Below the pieces are notes generated by a model. It did not search any database and had not been told where the DNA came from. It saw only the letters and a list, made by a program, of their open reading frames with translations. The position numbers and the translations under genes are program-made. Of a stretch of 64,000 bases of DNA, positions 21,473 through 33,234 are shown in pieces (position 1 is the stretch's first letter; every line of letters begins with the position of its first letter). The stretch is taken from assembly GCF_002878395.1 (NCBI RefSeq), contig NW_025860021.1:113387-177386 (forward strand), written 5' to 3'. Origin of the DNA: Capsicum annuum (Eukaryota; Streptophyta; Magnoliopsida; Solanales; Solanaceae).

Positions 21473-24158
21473 TGTAACGCCTAGTACTTTTCTTAGCTTA
21501 AAATCTATCCCTAGATTGTTAAAGACTTGTTTTAAAGATGAAAACACTTTTATATATGTGTACTTTTAAAGATTTTGACTTTTCATTATGTGGGAAATTG
21601 AATAAGATTTCCATCGATACCAAATTCACCCAAATTTGACACTCGAGCGAAGAGTTAGAGCCCTTTTTCCAAGACAGTGTACTACCAGGTACTCCAGCAC
21701 GTCGTGGAGGTAGTCCAAATGGAATTTGTCATTTTTTTTGTTAGACAACACAATTCCACCACGTCGTGCCACTAGCTTTTTCCCCAATTATCACTTTCTA
21801 GTGTGACTCCACAATCATGGCACATCGTACCAAAGGGAAAATTCGCAACTAGTGAGGTACTGCGATGGTGCTGCACCGCGCCATCAGCCCAGTTCCCAAT
21901 CGTCAGTTTGTAGTGGCACGGTCCGATAGCGCCATGTCACACCATTGTACAAAATTGAGATTCTCAGTCAGTTCCATGTTTTAATTTTGAGGGAACTAAG
22001 GTCTTTTTCCTCACCCCCAGTCAGCCTAAATACGTAATCAAACCCTAAAAGAACACAAATTACTCATTAATTCACTATTTTTTCAAGAAGCAAACCATTC
22101 TCTCTAAAAGGGCAAAACCCTAGATCAAGAAATCACGGTGAAGCTCAAGATATCCTTCAAGAGCTTCAAGAATCTCACAAATAAAGGCATTTTAGATGTT
22201 GATTTATGGGTCCCTTTCACCCATGAAGTTCAAGAATCCTTTTTAAAAGTACAAAGATGATGTATTTATGATTTACATGTTTGAATTAGATTGAATTCAT
22301 GTTTATAATATTAGTTGAGTACCAATCCATGATTTAAATGCATGTTTCATGAAATTAAATAGCATGTATAATAAATATGTGATTATCTTGATAGATCCTT
22401 AAATTTATAAAGTGATTAATGCATCTATGATGTTGATTTGGTTTTCAATCCATGATTATGATAAGATTCATGAAAAATAGAATAGAGTTTAGGGGGAATT
22501 ATATGAATTACATGCCAAACCCTTGAATTTGCAATTAAGTATTGTATTCATGATGTTTATGTGATGACCATTATCATAGGAAATACTCATGCTCCCCAAG
22601 TATTTGCTAAAATGCCTATTTGAAGTAGATAGAGGAATCATGAGATGTTGTTATGAGATCTTAATCATGTACAAGCTCGTGCCCTATGAGTGTTTGATAA
22701 ACTTCATATGTGAATTGACTAGTGAAGGCATGCCATGTTATTATGTGATCCCATTCTTCTATAAGTTAATGCATTACAAGTGTTTGATGAAATGTCTCTA
22801 TGAATGAATTATGACTAAGTGAACATTGTTGTGTCATTCAAGATTATGTTTTGCTTTACTTCTCATGCTATCAAGTCCTGGGGGTATTTAATATCCAACA
22901 ATTTAGTTGTTTACCTAGAGCCAGTGTCAGTTACAAAATAGTATCAGTCATGTCAAGATCAGTACTCTCAGTCCATTATAGAACTAAACAGAACTCAGTT
23001 AATTACAAAACTTAGGAAAACTCAGTAAACTCATTCTCGGTCTAGTCAAGTCCAGCATATTCAGTTCAGTGTCTATCAGTTGGGAGTAGGATTCAGCACC
23101 GAGCGAGAGTAGGGATGATGTCTTCCCATTAGATAGGCAGAGTCATTAGTAGAAATCCTTGTACTCCAAAACATCATAGCCAGTGCAGGATGAGAAGTCA
23201 CCCATCAGACTAGGCTTTACTACCTCCCAGGGGTCACCCATCAGATTAGGCTTGGGTTTGCCCAAGTGTCACCCGTCAGTTAGTCTTGGCATCATGGTTT
23301 TCAAGTGTTAGTACCCGTGGCACGGTATTAGCACCCTTTTAACTGGGGTTATAGGTCGGACCCTTATCAGTTTAGATTTGGGGGATATTGGTTAGATGAT
23401 TACCTCTCACAGTGTTAGACTTCAGTTCAGAACTCAGCTCAGTTTTAACGAATTAGGACTGTTAGATACAGTTAAACAGTATCAGTTAATCAGTTATCAA
23501 AATTCAATACTTAGCGTAAGAAAAGCTTAATTACATTATATATATATATATATATGCACAGATTTCATTCTTAGTATTTATCGTATTTTCAGATTCTCCA
23601 AGTATTCTCATGTCCAGTTATTCTCCTTTAGTCAATTATATCCTCATACATATGAGCCCTTGCATTCAACCTTACCTTATCTAGCATACCAGAACATTAC
23701 CACATACTTATGCATACTTTTCTGTGCTATGATGTTTTATATCATAGGTTTGGACACTCAGGTTCCCGATCACGCATAGTATATTCCGGTTCAGCTAGTA
23801 GTAGTAGATTTAGCAGTGAGTCTTTATCATTCGAGGATATTATACTATTTCATATTTTTAGTAGATGTATTAGTTTAGTAGATAGAGTTATTTGGGGGAT
23901 AGTCCCATCAACTCCACTTTCAGACAGATTCAGTTAGAGGCTTTTCAGACTAGTTTTTAGACAATGTTTAGTTTTTATCAGATGTTATTTATCAGTATTT
24001 CAGATATTTTGAAACTTATGTCATTTCAACCCATTTTATGCATTAATTACAGTATAATTATTCAGTGCTCATAGAAGATATCATTCATGGGTTTGCTTGT
24101 GGCTCTTTAGGGTCGTAAGTACCGTGTGATGACTAGGGGGTAGTCTCGATTCATTATA
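21473..24158 (+). repeat. Element I 3' LTR (complete)
   Basis: Begins TGTAACGCCTAGTAC and ends TCGATTCATTATA, followed by the ATTGT target duplication. It is 2,686 bp. It retains the end block missing from the 5' LTR: GGGTTTGCTTGTGG, then GGGGGTAGTCTCG. A TA microsatellite lies near 23537-23555. Confidence 0.9.
22589..22807. repeat. 90-bp tandem repeat, 2.4 copies (3' LTR of I)
   Basis: Units start at 22589, 22679 and 22769. Same repeat and register as at 16829-17047, so the tandem array was part of the LTR before this copy inserted. Confidence 0.85.
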
Positions 24159-24208
24159 ATTGTCCTCAATGATTTTTCATATTTTGAGAACGTTCAATGA
24201 CGATGGTA

Positions 24209-27128
24209 TTACTTATTTGTAAATACATCACGTTCAATATAACAAGCTAAATAATTATTTAAATATTAATCACCATTTTTATTCCATACTTTATTCTGTA
24301 CTCTACTTCTTGTCAAAAAAATTCTCCAAAACCGTGGCAATAAGGTAAAATCATAATTGACTTTACAAGTAAATAAATAAGTGAATAAATCTCTACAAAT
24401 TTTTGTCAATCAATATTTTTACTAAATAAAAAATTTCTTGTAGGTGGAAGATATTTAGATGACCGTCTCGTATATGATTATAAGAGTATCGATTTGGTAA
24501 CTCAAATTTTAAATTTAAACTACATCAAACTTATTTCAGTAAAACATTGCTAATGTCATAATTTTATCTTTATCAAAATTAGTGAAAGAATTGATTGGAT
24601 CAATCTATTTATTTCAAGAAACTAGTTGATGAGTTTGCAAATTACAACTTATTTGTCCTAAAAATAGTAAGAGATCAAGTCCTCAGTGCTAATTTGAATG
24701 CATTTTAATGTAAATTTTATTTAGATTTAGGGTTAAGGCTTAGAAATAGTTGAAATAGCAAAAAGAAGCAACAAGATGGAAGATTGGAGCTAAAAGTACG
24801 AAAGAGCATCACAAGGGACAATTGGAGTATTGTCAAACCCTCCTTCATATCATCAAAAATAGGCTTTAACATTCCGAGCTATGTCAACTTTTGACAAAAC
24901 AACAATGAAGAAAGTGATTTGATGCATCGTCGAATTGATCAGTGAAGTTAAGTTCCCTTTCTAAAAGTAAAAAATGTCAATCGCTGGAGCTCAATTTCAA
25001 AGTCAATTCAGCGATACTAAGTCACTTTGTCATATCATCGAAGTGTTTGGTGATGTCTATTTGCTCAGCTGATTTGGACATTATGGTAGTTTTGTAATTT
25101 TGAATTCTTGGAACCCTATCTTTTGTCATGTGTAAAATCTAAAGCTTGTAATTAAAACTTAGTCGGAATCGTCGTTACTTAGTGCTAATTTCTTGCTTTT
25201 GAATTTAGAATTTCCTTGAAAATATTTGGATTCTATGGCAGATTTGAATGAGAACATAGGTATATTTTCCTTTTCTCTTGTTATAAAGATAATTTCTTAA
25301 GTTTTGGGTTATGCATTGTTGAGTGTTGATTATTATGTGGGTACTGATTATTTACCTTTTTATTTGATTGAATGTTATGATTTTACTAACCAATTTGAGG
25401 TTTTCGGTTGCTTGGTGTTGTATATATGTGTGTTTCAAAGAAAACTATATGAAATTTTGTGGAATATTGAAAGATTACCTCCAATACCTAAGATCAAGTC
25501 AAGTCATAACTATCAATTGATTTTAGGTGCATTTTCACTTACTCATAACTAACCCCAAGTACTTTTACCTATCGGTTACATCCTTTAGAATTCGTTTTGA
25601 CAACCCAAAGTCAAAATTGATAATTTGACCACAAAATTCTTTTAAATTAACCCCAATTTACTTTATTGTATTATTTTTAGCATTGTAGCAAATACTTAGT
25701 TACTTACAACACTTGAAGGAAAAACTATGTCTTTCATTCCCTGGGGAATCAACCCATACTCCAAGTTGGGTAAAATTATTTTGCTACCGATTTCATACAT
25801 CTTGAGGTTTATCTTGAGCGTTATCACAAATCACTACTTACTACCAAAACTTTAATAAGCTCTTAAAATTGCAAATCAATCACAATACAAAATATTTCAT
25901 CACGTAAATAGTATGAAAGACGAAAATCATACGACTCACGCTTTGAGCTTTCAAAAAAACAAAAAATAACATCTAACTTGTGAGTTAAAATATCATGTGC
26001 ATCACAAATGAGAAAACATCTTTCGATAAATATTTTCATTCAATTTTATTCATATCTTGCAATCTTTGCTTTGAAATGTTAAGAAACTCTATCTCGATCC
26101 TTTTTAAAGTCTTGCTCAACACATTTGACATTGTTAAAATTTTTAACATCAAATAAAGCATAGAAATAAATTTTCATTTTTAAATCTTTTGTCTTAATAC
26201 ACTCTCTTGATTTTATCATTTAAGGTGGGACCCTCATTTTTTATTATATGAACAATAGATGAGAAAACAATAAAGTTATTTGATCTATTGAAATGTAATC
26301 TCAAAAAAGTATCACCTGTTCTTTGAAATTCTTATTCCTGATTTAATCTTTTATTTAGTATGAACTTCACCAAGCTCAAGTAATTTCTTCAACTTTTTAA
26401 CTTGAGGATGACAAAATAAAATTTACATTTAAGAAATTTGCCAAAAAAATTTAACACGTTAGTAACATAATCATATAAGTCTTTGATATCTAAATATTTA
26501 AGCAATAGTTACAAGTATTAATTATAATTGATGAGCAAAGCATTATATATAAGATGTTCATAGACTATTTTTCATAAACAAACTTTTGACATTATATTTC
26601 TCTCTGTTCTTATTACGTTCATCATAATGTTGTTCACATTTTTAGATGGATTTAGTTGTGATCTGAAACTAATGAATAGAATTCTTTCTTTATTCAGTAT
26701 GTTTATATACATGTTTGGTAAATCATGACCACTTCACCAATTTTATCAATATGCAATAAAATAAGAGACATTTATTCTTTGTTTGAGTTATCTTTTAACA
26801 CATCAATTAATAGATCAAAGTATTCTTTGTTCAAGTCTTCAATTTTCATTTTCAATGTTTCTTTTGCACAAGTATTAATAATATTATTTGAATCCCAAAG
26901 TAAGTCAAACTATCAATCTGTGGAGCATTTTCCAATATCATTTTTCTCGCATCTGGATACTTGCCTCTGTTTAATCACAAAAATTATGGAAATTAATCTT
27001 GATTTATTGAAGATTGACTTTAGTCATCACCGCAAAAAGGCAATTCATAATGCAAAAGAAGCCTTGACACATCAATTAAAGCTTCCAAACACATTTGACA
27101 TCTATTATTTAACTTTTGAGAATGCATA
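24209..27128 (-). pseudogene. hAT-superfamily transposase relic (TTF/ZMYM1-like), split by a solo LTR
   Basis: Minus-strand translations follow the transposase of the zinc-finger MYM1-like hAT group. From 27128: EALIDVSRLLLHYELPFCGDD, KMILENAPQIDSL, YFDLLIDVLKDNSNKE (the catalytic LVDESRD-like block), then SLILLHIDKIGEVV, MLYLMLKILTMSNVLSKTL and CIVIDLQF. After the solo LTR (24643-25826) it resumes as IDPINSFTNFDKDKIMTLAMFY and NNYLACYIERDVF, the hAT dimerisation end, with a stop near 24209. The N-terminal zinc finger is cut off at 27129 by another LTR. Many stops and frameshifts occur. The 143-codon plus-strand frame at 26725-27156 is antisense to this gene. Confidence 0.8.
24643..25826 (+). 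repeat. Solo LTR (Athila/Tat-like) inside the hAT gene, target duplication CAAAT
   Basis: CAAAT occurs at 24638-24642 and 25827-25831, and the hAT reading resumes across it. The LTR ends CTTGAGCGTTATCA, nearly the same as the H-element LTR end. Before that it has CCTGGGGAATCAACCCATACT and CAAGTTGGGTAAAATTAT, which parallel the H LTR. The start reads TACAAC, so the usual TG is probably mutated. No internal region is present, as expected after LTR-LTR recombination. The 82-codon frame at 25304-25552 lies inside it and shows no known motif. Confidence 0.75.
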
Positions 27129-27947
27129 TGTCACAATCCAAAAACTCAGGTCATGATGGCACCTACTGTAATCCGCCAATATATAAGCTAACTCCATAAC
27201 TCAAAATGATAAGTAACGAGCTAATGGATGAAAGAGAGAAGAAAAATATACTATCATTAAATAAAACAACATTTGATGATAATAGAGAGAACATGCATTC
27301 AATAAATAAGGAAAAGGAAAAAATATACAAAATAAATCCCTCAAGACCTGGTACAGTTAGTAAAGAGTCACTAAAGCACAAAGAGTACTAGACAAGACCA
27401 ATATGTAAATAAAATAGTCTTTGAAGGTACAAAATAAAACTAATCTAAAATAGAACGAGATAGATTAGCTTCAATCACAAAAATCTCACCCTATATCTCC
27501 ATTTAAGAGCTCCGCATGAGGATGGCATCAACAACAATGGCTTATACTAGGATTTACATTAGGAAAAAAATATACAGAAGTATAGTATAAGTATTAAATA
27601 TGAGGTACTCAATATGTATCACAGGCTGCCTAAGCTCAAATAAAATAAAAGTATAATAAAATGTGAATATATGCTAAAGGTAAGAAAAGAGGGATCAAGA
27701 AGGAAGTAACATACTAACGCTAGACCATAACAGGAAATTCAAGCAAATAACTCAAAAAGTATAAAGGAAGAATCTAAATTTAACTTAATTGGACCCCCAT
27801 AAGCCCAAAAGGTACACACAATAATAAATAAATCCAACCGACCCTCATAAGCACTGTGGATGTAAATAATAAGTAATACTAACATAAACTAAGAACAACA
27901 TTAATTAAATATGAAGGAATACCATGATATGTAATAACATACCATAT
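27129..27947 (-). repeat. Ty3-type LTR fragment E
   Basis: The plus strand opens TGTCACAATCCAAAAACTCAGG, then TGATGGCACCTACTGTAATCC. This is the reversed 3' end of a Ty3/gypsy LTR of a kind common in Solanaceae (inference from familiarity). It cuts the hAT gene at 27128. Its other end is lost at 27948, where another LTR (D) starts. Confidence 0.6.
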
Positions 27948-28320
27948 TGTAATAACTCTTTTGGTTGATATGGGTAAGTCTAGCATGTTAATAATTAGGT
28001 TAAGGTTTTCCAGAATTGAGGATTAGAAATTTCAAACTAGGATACTCTTGGATGACATTTAAGCAAGGTATGTTCTAGAAAATATGAGTATAGATTAATT
28101 AAATGTTAGGTAATTTAAGGTAACTTGGTGTTAGTCAAGTCGATGAGGAATTCATAGGATCTTTCAAAATTGAATTCGGGTAAGTAAAAGTCCTAATATA
28201 GAACTTGACATAAAGGTGCTGGTATGGGATATTGAAATTTAAGGGTGCATTGTGAGAAAGCTAAAATTTGAAGCAATCCTAAGTTTTTGTCTTGGCTCAG
28301 TCGTTATAGTGGGTGATAGG
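27948..28320 (+). repeat. Ty3-type LTR D, left part
   Basis: Starts TGTAATAACTCTTTTGG, a typical LTR beginning, and runs to GTTATAGTGGGTGATAGG, where LTR F begins. The likely continuation is 41003-41525, which carries the same CTATAGTGGG-type words. That link is inference. Confidence 0.5.
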
Positions 28321-28731
28321 TGTAACACCCTAAAAATCCAAGACAATATTTGAATCATGCATTAAGTTCATGAAAAAACCACACCTCATGATTTTATATC
28401 CTTATAAGTGTTTTGAACATATATTAAGTTCTCAAATAGCTCCTAACTTATAGACAAGTCAAAACATCCCCTAGCGATTAAGTTCTTGTGAAGAATATAG
28501 TATAGTAATATTCAAATTAGATTAACTTTTAGTTTACTCAGAATTATTACGTTCAAGACACAACAATAGATAGATAATTAAATTATCTTTCCAATGGTGC
28601 CAATTTCTCCTTAATCTGATAGCTGGGTGAAAAGTTATGGCCAATATACTAAAGCATTGTCAAAGATGCCTAGAATATGACTCATAATTAGACATTACGG
28701 GTTGTTAGGAGGTAATCATAATTTGGACAGT
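28321..28731 (+). repeat. Ty3-type LTR F, left part
   Basis: Starts TGTAACACCCTAAAAATCC and ends at the ACAGT target duplication of element G. It continues at 39127. Confidence 0.8.
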
Positions 28732-31355
28732 TGTAACGCCCAAATTTTTTGAACCGGAATGCTACACAATGCTTATGATCCCGAAGGACCACAAGCTAAC
28801 CAATAACTGATATCTGTACCAGTACACTGCAATATATGATATAATAATATGGAAAATATGAATAATAGGCCATAAGGTTCAACAGCATAGAATATCTGAC
28901 AAATCATAACATCCATATAGGGTAACGAATAGCTAAAACAACTGAAAGTTGAATCAAATCTGAAAGCCTCTAAATACAATCTGAATAAGGAGTTGAGGGA
29001 ACATGTTTCCAACTAACTCCGTCAAGTAAAATAGAACTAAAATAATAAATGAATTAAATAATATCTTCCTCGAATGGATAAGGACTCACTGCAACTCTAC
29101 GACTACTGGAATGCTACTTCTACTGCTGATCTGGAGCTCGTATCTGCGAAACAATGGTGTAACGTGAAAGAAAGCACCATAGGACAAATGCATTAGTACA
29201 ACTGGGAGTACTGAGTATACGAGTGAGGTAGGCTAAATGTAAAAGGGTTTACATGCATGAACGATCCTAACTGACTGACTGATATAAACGTAAGACTGCA
29301 AACATGCATACATAGTAACTGAGATCATGATTACATGATATCTAGATCTGGACACTAATACATGATCTACTGATATCTAGCATGAGAAATACTGAAATTT
29401 TGATAATATAGATAACTGTGTCTGATAGTCTTGAAGCTAATGGAACTATCTGAGTTCCGTTCTGTAATTAAATTGACTGTATCTTATAGTCCTAATATAC
29501 TAAAATCTAAAAAACTATCTGAGTTCTTTGCTGAGACTGGGACTAAAACTGTGGAAGGTAGTTGTTTGACCGACATGCCCCAACAATGCATATAGCTAAG
29601 TTGGGGTCTAATCTCTGCCTCGACTGGAAGGGTGTCAATACCGCGCCAATAGTAAAGTCAACTGTGAGTGACCCTTAGCTGACAGGTAATCAAAATTTAA
29701 ATGGTGGGAACTCTAAACTGATGGATTAAGCCACCTTATAAACCCTAATCTGACAGGTTAAGATGTCTCAACCTATGCTGGCTACGTAGTTCTGGAACAC
29801 GAGGATGATTACTAAGAATCACACCCTAAACTCATCGGTGAGTTACCATCCTTGGGTTCACTCGGTGCTAACTTCTACTCCAATCTAAAGAGACTGAACA
29901 TGATTTAACTGATGGTACATGCACTGAGTAACAGATTTCCGTTGAATAACGGATTAGTACTACTATCTAAGAATTAATGGAAATCATGAGATTTCTTAGG
30001 TTTCCTTAGTCACATGCCTGATTGAGTTCTATAGATCATGTCTTGACTGAGATTATCATGATAACATAACATGGCTCTAGGCACACAACTAAATTTTTTA
30101 GGTACAAGTACCCCTAGGACTCGATGGAAGGAAACTAACACACATGATTGACTTGATCGTAAGAGTAGAGTCCATAATTTACCATATCATAGGTAGGGGA
30201 TTTCACACTAAGCATAGTTCTCAACATCTTATACATGGAAGGGAAATTCATACAACATATATATACTTGCATAGCTAAAATATCATGGTCAATCCATATC
30301 ACAACAACAACGCATATCACTCACATGGAATTCATGTGAAATCGTAAAGCATAGAGCATGGACATGTCATTTAACCACTATTAATTCATGGGACATGAAT
30401 TCTATCATCCTAGGCATATTATCAAACACTTTGTATGCATTCTTTTAGCTTAAGTGTGTTCATGAATTTCACCATATTAAGCCAGATAAGGATCATGGGT
30501 TTCAACTAACAAACACATATACTTCATGAAAACACCTTTAGATATCATCTTGAAACTTAAACAATAATCATCCACATGTACATGCTCATATCACAACAAG
30601 ACAACCACAAAATATTTAAAACTTGATTCTTGAGCTCTATGAATGAAATGGATCCATAGATGAACACTACGCATACCTGACTCAAGCTTCTTGATGTTTT
30701 TGAACTTGAAGGATTTAAAATCCTTTGATTTTTTTTAAGAAGATTTGGTCTTGTTCTTGGAGATTAAATTTAGATAGAAACCCTAGTTTTTGTTTGTGAA
30801 AAAATAATGAGCAAAATGGTTGAATTTGGACTCATCTGGGTATATATAGGCGAGTGGTAAGTGACCAAACTACCCCTATTAAAATGGGCTGGAATTAAAC
30901 AGAACATGGCGTGTGAAGACCCGACTGATGGTCTGTCAGGAACTTGATAGCCCGTCATTTTGACTGTTATACATGGACCAGAAATGGGGTTCACTGGATA
31001 AGAGTTAACGGCTTGGATGACGGTCCATAAAAAATCTAATGGTCCATTAACTTGTCCATCAATTCTTATCCAAAAAGTGGCCCTACTTCCTTAGCTATGA
31101 TGGTTAAAGTGGTGGTCCATCAACTTGGACGTTGCACCTGGGCATTTAGTCAGTTCTGAGTAAAACATCCATAACTTCCTCGTCCGGTGTCAGATTTGGA
31201 CAAAATTGGTATCGTTAGAAAGCTAACTCAATTTCCCATGTGATAAAAATTAGAAATATCAAAATTAACATGGGTACAAAAATAGATATGTATTTCAAAG
31301 AAAGTACTAGAACCCTTGAGATGATTTCTAGCTAGGAATAAGCACGGGTATTACA
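28732..31355 (-). repeat. Element G 3' LTR
   Basis: Plus-strand ends TGTAACGCCCAAA and CGGGTATTACA. It matches 36481-39121 along its whole length with scattered substitutions. Confidence 0.95.
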
Positions 31356-31371
31356 ATATCTCCCTTTTGAG
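31356..31371 (-). other. Polypurine tract of element G
   Basis: Minus strand CTCAAAAGGGAGATAT, directly upstream of the 3' LTR start TGTAATACCCG. Confidence 0.85.
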
Positions 31372-31674
31372 AACATTCGTCCTCGAATGAGACTAAGAAG
31401 GAAAATAATAAATGAACATGAACTGAACAGAGTGACTGAGACATGAATTCATGATAGATATGCTAAATATACTAAACTCATCCATATATGATGCATGGAT
31501 AACTAGTACATGAATGTATGACCGAGTGTTCTGATAAACTAAGTTTCTCAAGATGAGAATGCATAGCTGATGCATGATTTTCTACCTGAACTGATACATG
31601 AATTCATGACTGAGTATGCAATAATAGTAGATACCATATTTATAATGGGAACATGAATATGAAACTGAATAGGC

Positions 31675-33234
31675 TTAAGGAGAACTATTACCATGAGCTT
31701 GATCTGAATTGGCGGAGAAGAGGTAAGGATACTTGGTACGCATAGCTGCTTCTTCTTCCCAAGTAACTCCCTCGATGTACTGATTTCGCCAAAGAACCTT
31801 AACTAGAAGGACCTCTTTGTTCCTCAATCGACGAGTCTGATAGTCTAAGATTTTGACTGGAATCTTTTCATAAGAGATACTGTTCTGGACATCAATGCTC
31901 TGAACAGGGACTACAACTACTAGGTCACCTATGCACTTCTTGAGAAAGGATACATGGAAGATCAAAGGAATCGAGGCTTTATCTGAAGGCAATTTGAGCT
32001 CATAAGCTACCTTGCCTAAACGAATGAGAATCTTGAAGGGACCGACATAGTGGGGACTGAGTTTCCCTTTCTTGCCCCCTTCATGGGAGAGATCTTGTGA
32101 TAGATATAGTCATCTACCTCAAACTCCATATCCGTTCTATGAACATCAACATAAGACTTCTGTCAGCTTTGAGGATCCTGGAGTCTCTCTCTGATCAACT
32201 AAACTTTCTCTAAGGAGTTGAAAACCAAGTCAGAACCTATGATTGAGGCCTCACTAACTTTAAACTAACCAATTGGAGATCTACACCTCTTGCCATAGAG
32301 AGCTTTGAATGGAGCCATTTTAATACTATAATGATAGATATTGTTGTATACAAACTCAATCAAAGGCAAGTGGTCATCCCAAATTCCCTTGAAATCAATT
32401 GCACACGCCCTTAGCATATCTTCAAGAGTCTGAATGGTCCTTTATGCTTGACCATCTGTCTGAGGATGAAAGGTTGTACTAAGATGGAATTGGGTACCAA
32501 GACCCTTTTGGAATGCTTTCCAAAAGTGAGAGGTAAACTGGGTATCTCTATTTAAAATAATAGATAATGGAACACCGTGCAATATGACCAACTCCCTAAT
32601 ATAGAGTTTTGTGTAATCCTCAGCTGAATAAGAGGTATGAAATAGAAGGAAATAAGCTGACTTGGTCATCCTGTCTAAAATAACCCAAACTGAATCATGC
32701 TGATGACGAGTTTGAGGTAAATCAATCACGAAGTTCATATTCACTTCTTCTCACTTCTAAGTAGGAATGGTGAACTCCTATATGGGTCCACTAGGCTTTT
32801 GATGCTCTATCTAAACTTGCTAACATGTAGAGCACTTAGCCATAAACCCTGCAATATCTCTCTTTATCCCACTCCACCAATAGATTTCCTGTAGGTCACG
32901 GTACATCTTAGTGGCCCCTGGACGAATAGAGTATCGTGCACCATGTGGTTCTGTAAGAGTCTTCTACTTTAAGTCATCTACACCTAGAACGCACAGACGA
33001 CCCTAATAATGAAGAACCCCATCTCCACCTTGGGATAAAACCTCTAATCTCTGATTCTGAACTGACTCTTTTAGCTTGACAAGGCTAGGATCCCTGTCTT
33101 TTTTTATTTCACCTTGGAAACTGGAGATGACTCTAAACTACTTCAAAAATATACACCACTCTCAAAAGAATTGAATAAGCGAACACCTAGTCTGGTGAGC
33201 TGATGGATTTCCTAAGCTATCTTCTTTTATCTAT
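31675..33234 (-). pseudogene. Integrase with chromodomain-like C-terminus (G)
   Basis: From 33234 downwards: decayed zinc-binding part, then the catalytic core in frame 32744-32442 (MNFVIDLPQTRHQHDSVWVI, GVPLSIILNRDTQFTSHFWK, TTFHPQTDGQA), then the C-terminal frame 31992-31675 ([52 protein letters not shown]). The last block is the chromodomain-like tail of Tekay/Del chromoviruses. All three catalytic acids look lost: MDF reads MNF, SDRD reads LNRD, and the Glu after GQA is a stop codon. Integration activity is therefore excluded for this copy. Confidence 0.88.

Larger units (their letters stand above)
15739..24158 (+). mobile_element. Non-coding Ty3-type LTR element I with target duplication ATTGT
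   Basis: Two long direct repeats (15739-18212 and 21473-24158), a Met-type primer site, a polypurine tract and perfect 5-bp target duplications (15734-15738 and 24159-24163, ATTGT) define an 8.42 kb element. The internal 3.2 kb holds no recognisable gag or pol. It is therefore either a large non-autonomous derivative or decayed beyond recognition. LTR start and primer context resemble Ty3/gypsy elements of the Tekay/Del type (inference). The 3' terminus reads CATTATA where GTGACA-like ends are usual, consistent with C-to-T decay. Confidence 0.88.

Noticed and set aside
16829..22807. Possible CRISPR-like or satellite array
   Set aside because: Only 2.4 units, no distinct spacers, present in both LTRs, and eukaryotic context.
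26725..27156. 143-codon plus-strand frame
   Set aside because: It is antisense to the hAT transposase relic, whose minus-strand translation matches a known family; the plus frame matches nothing I know and runs into the E LTR.
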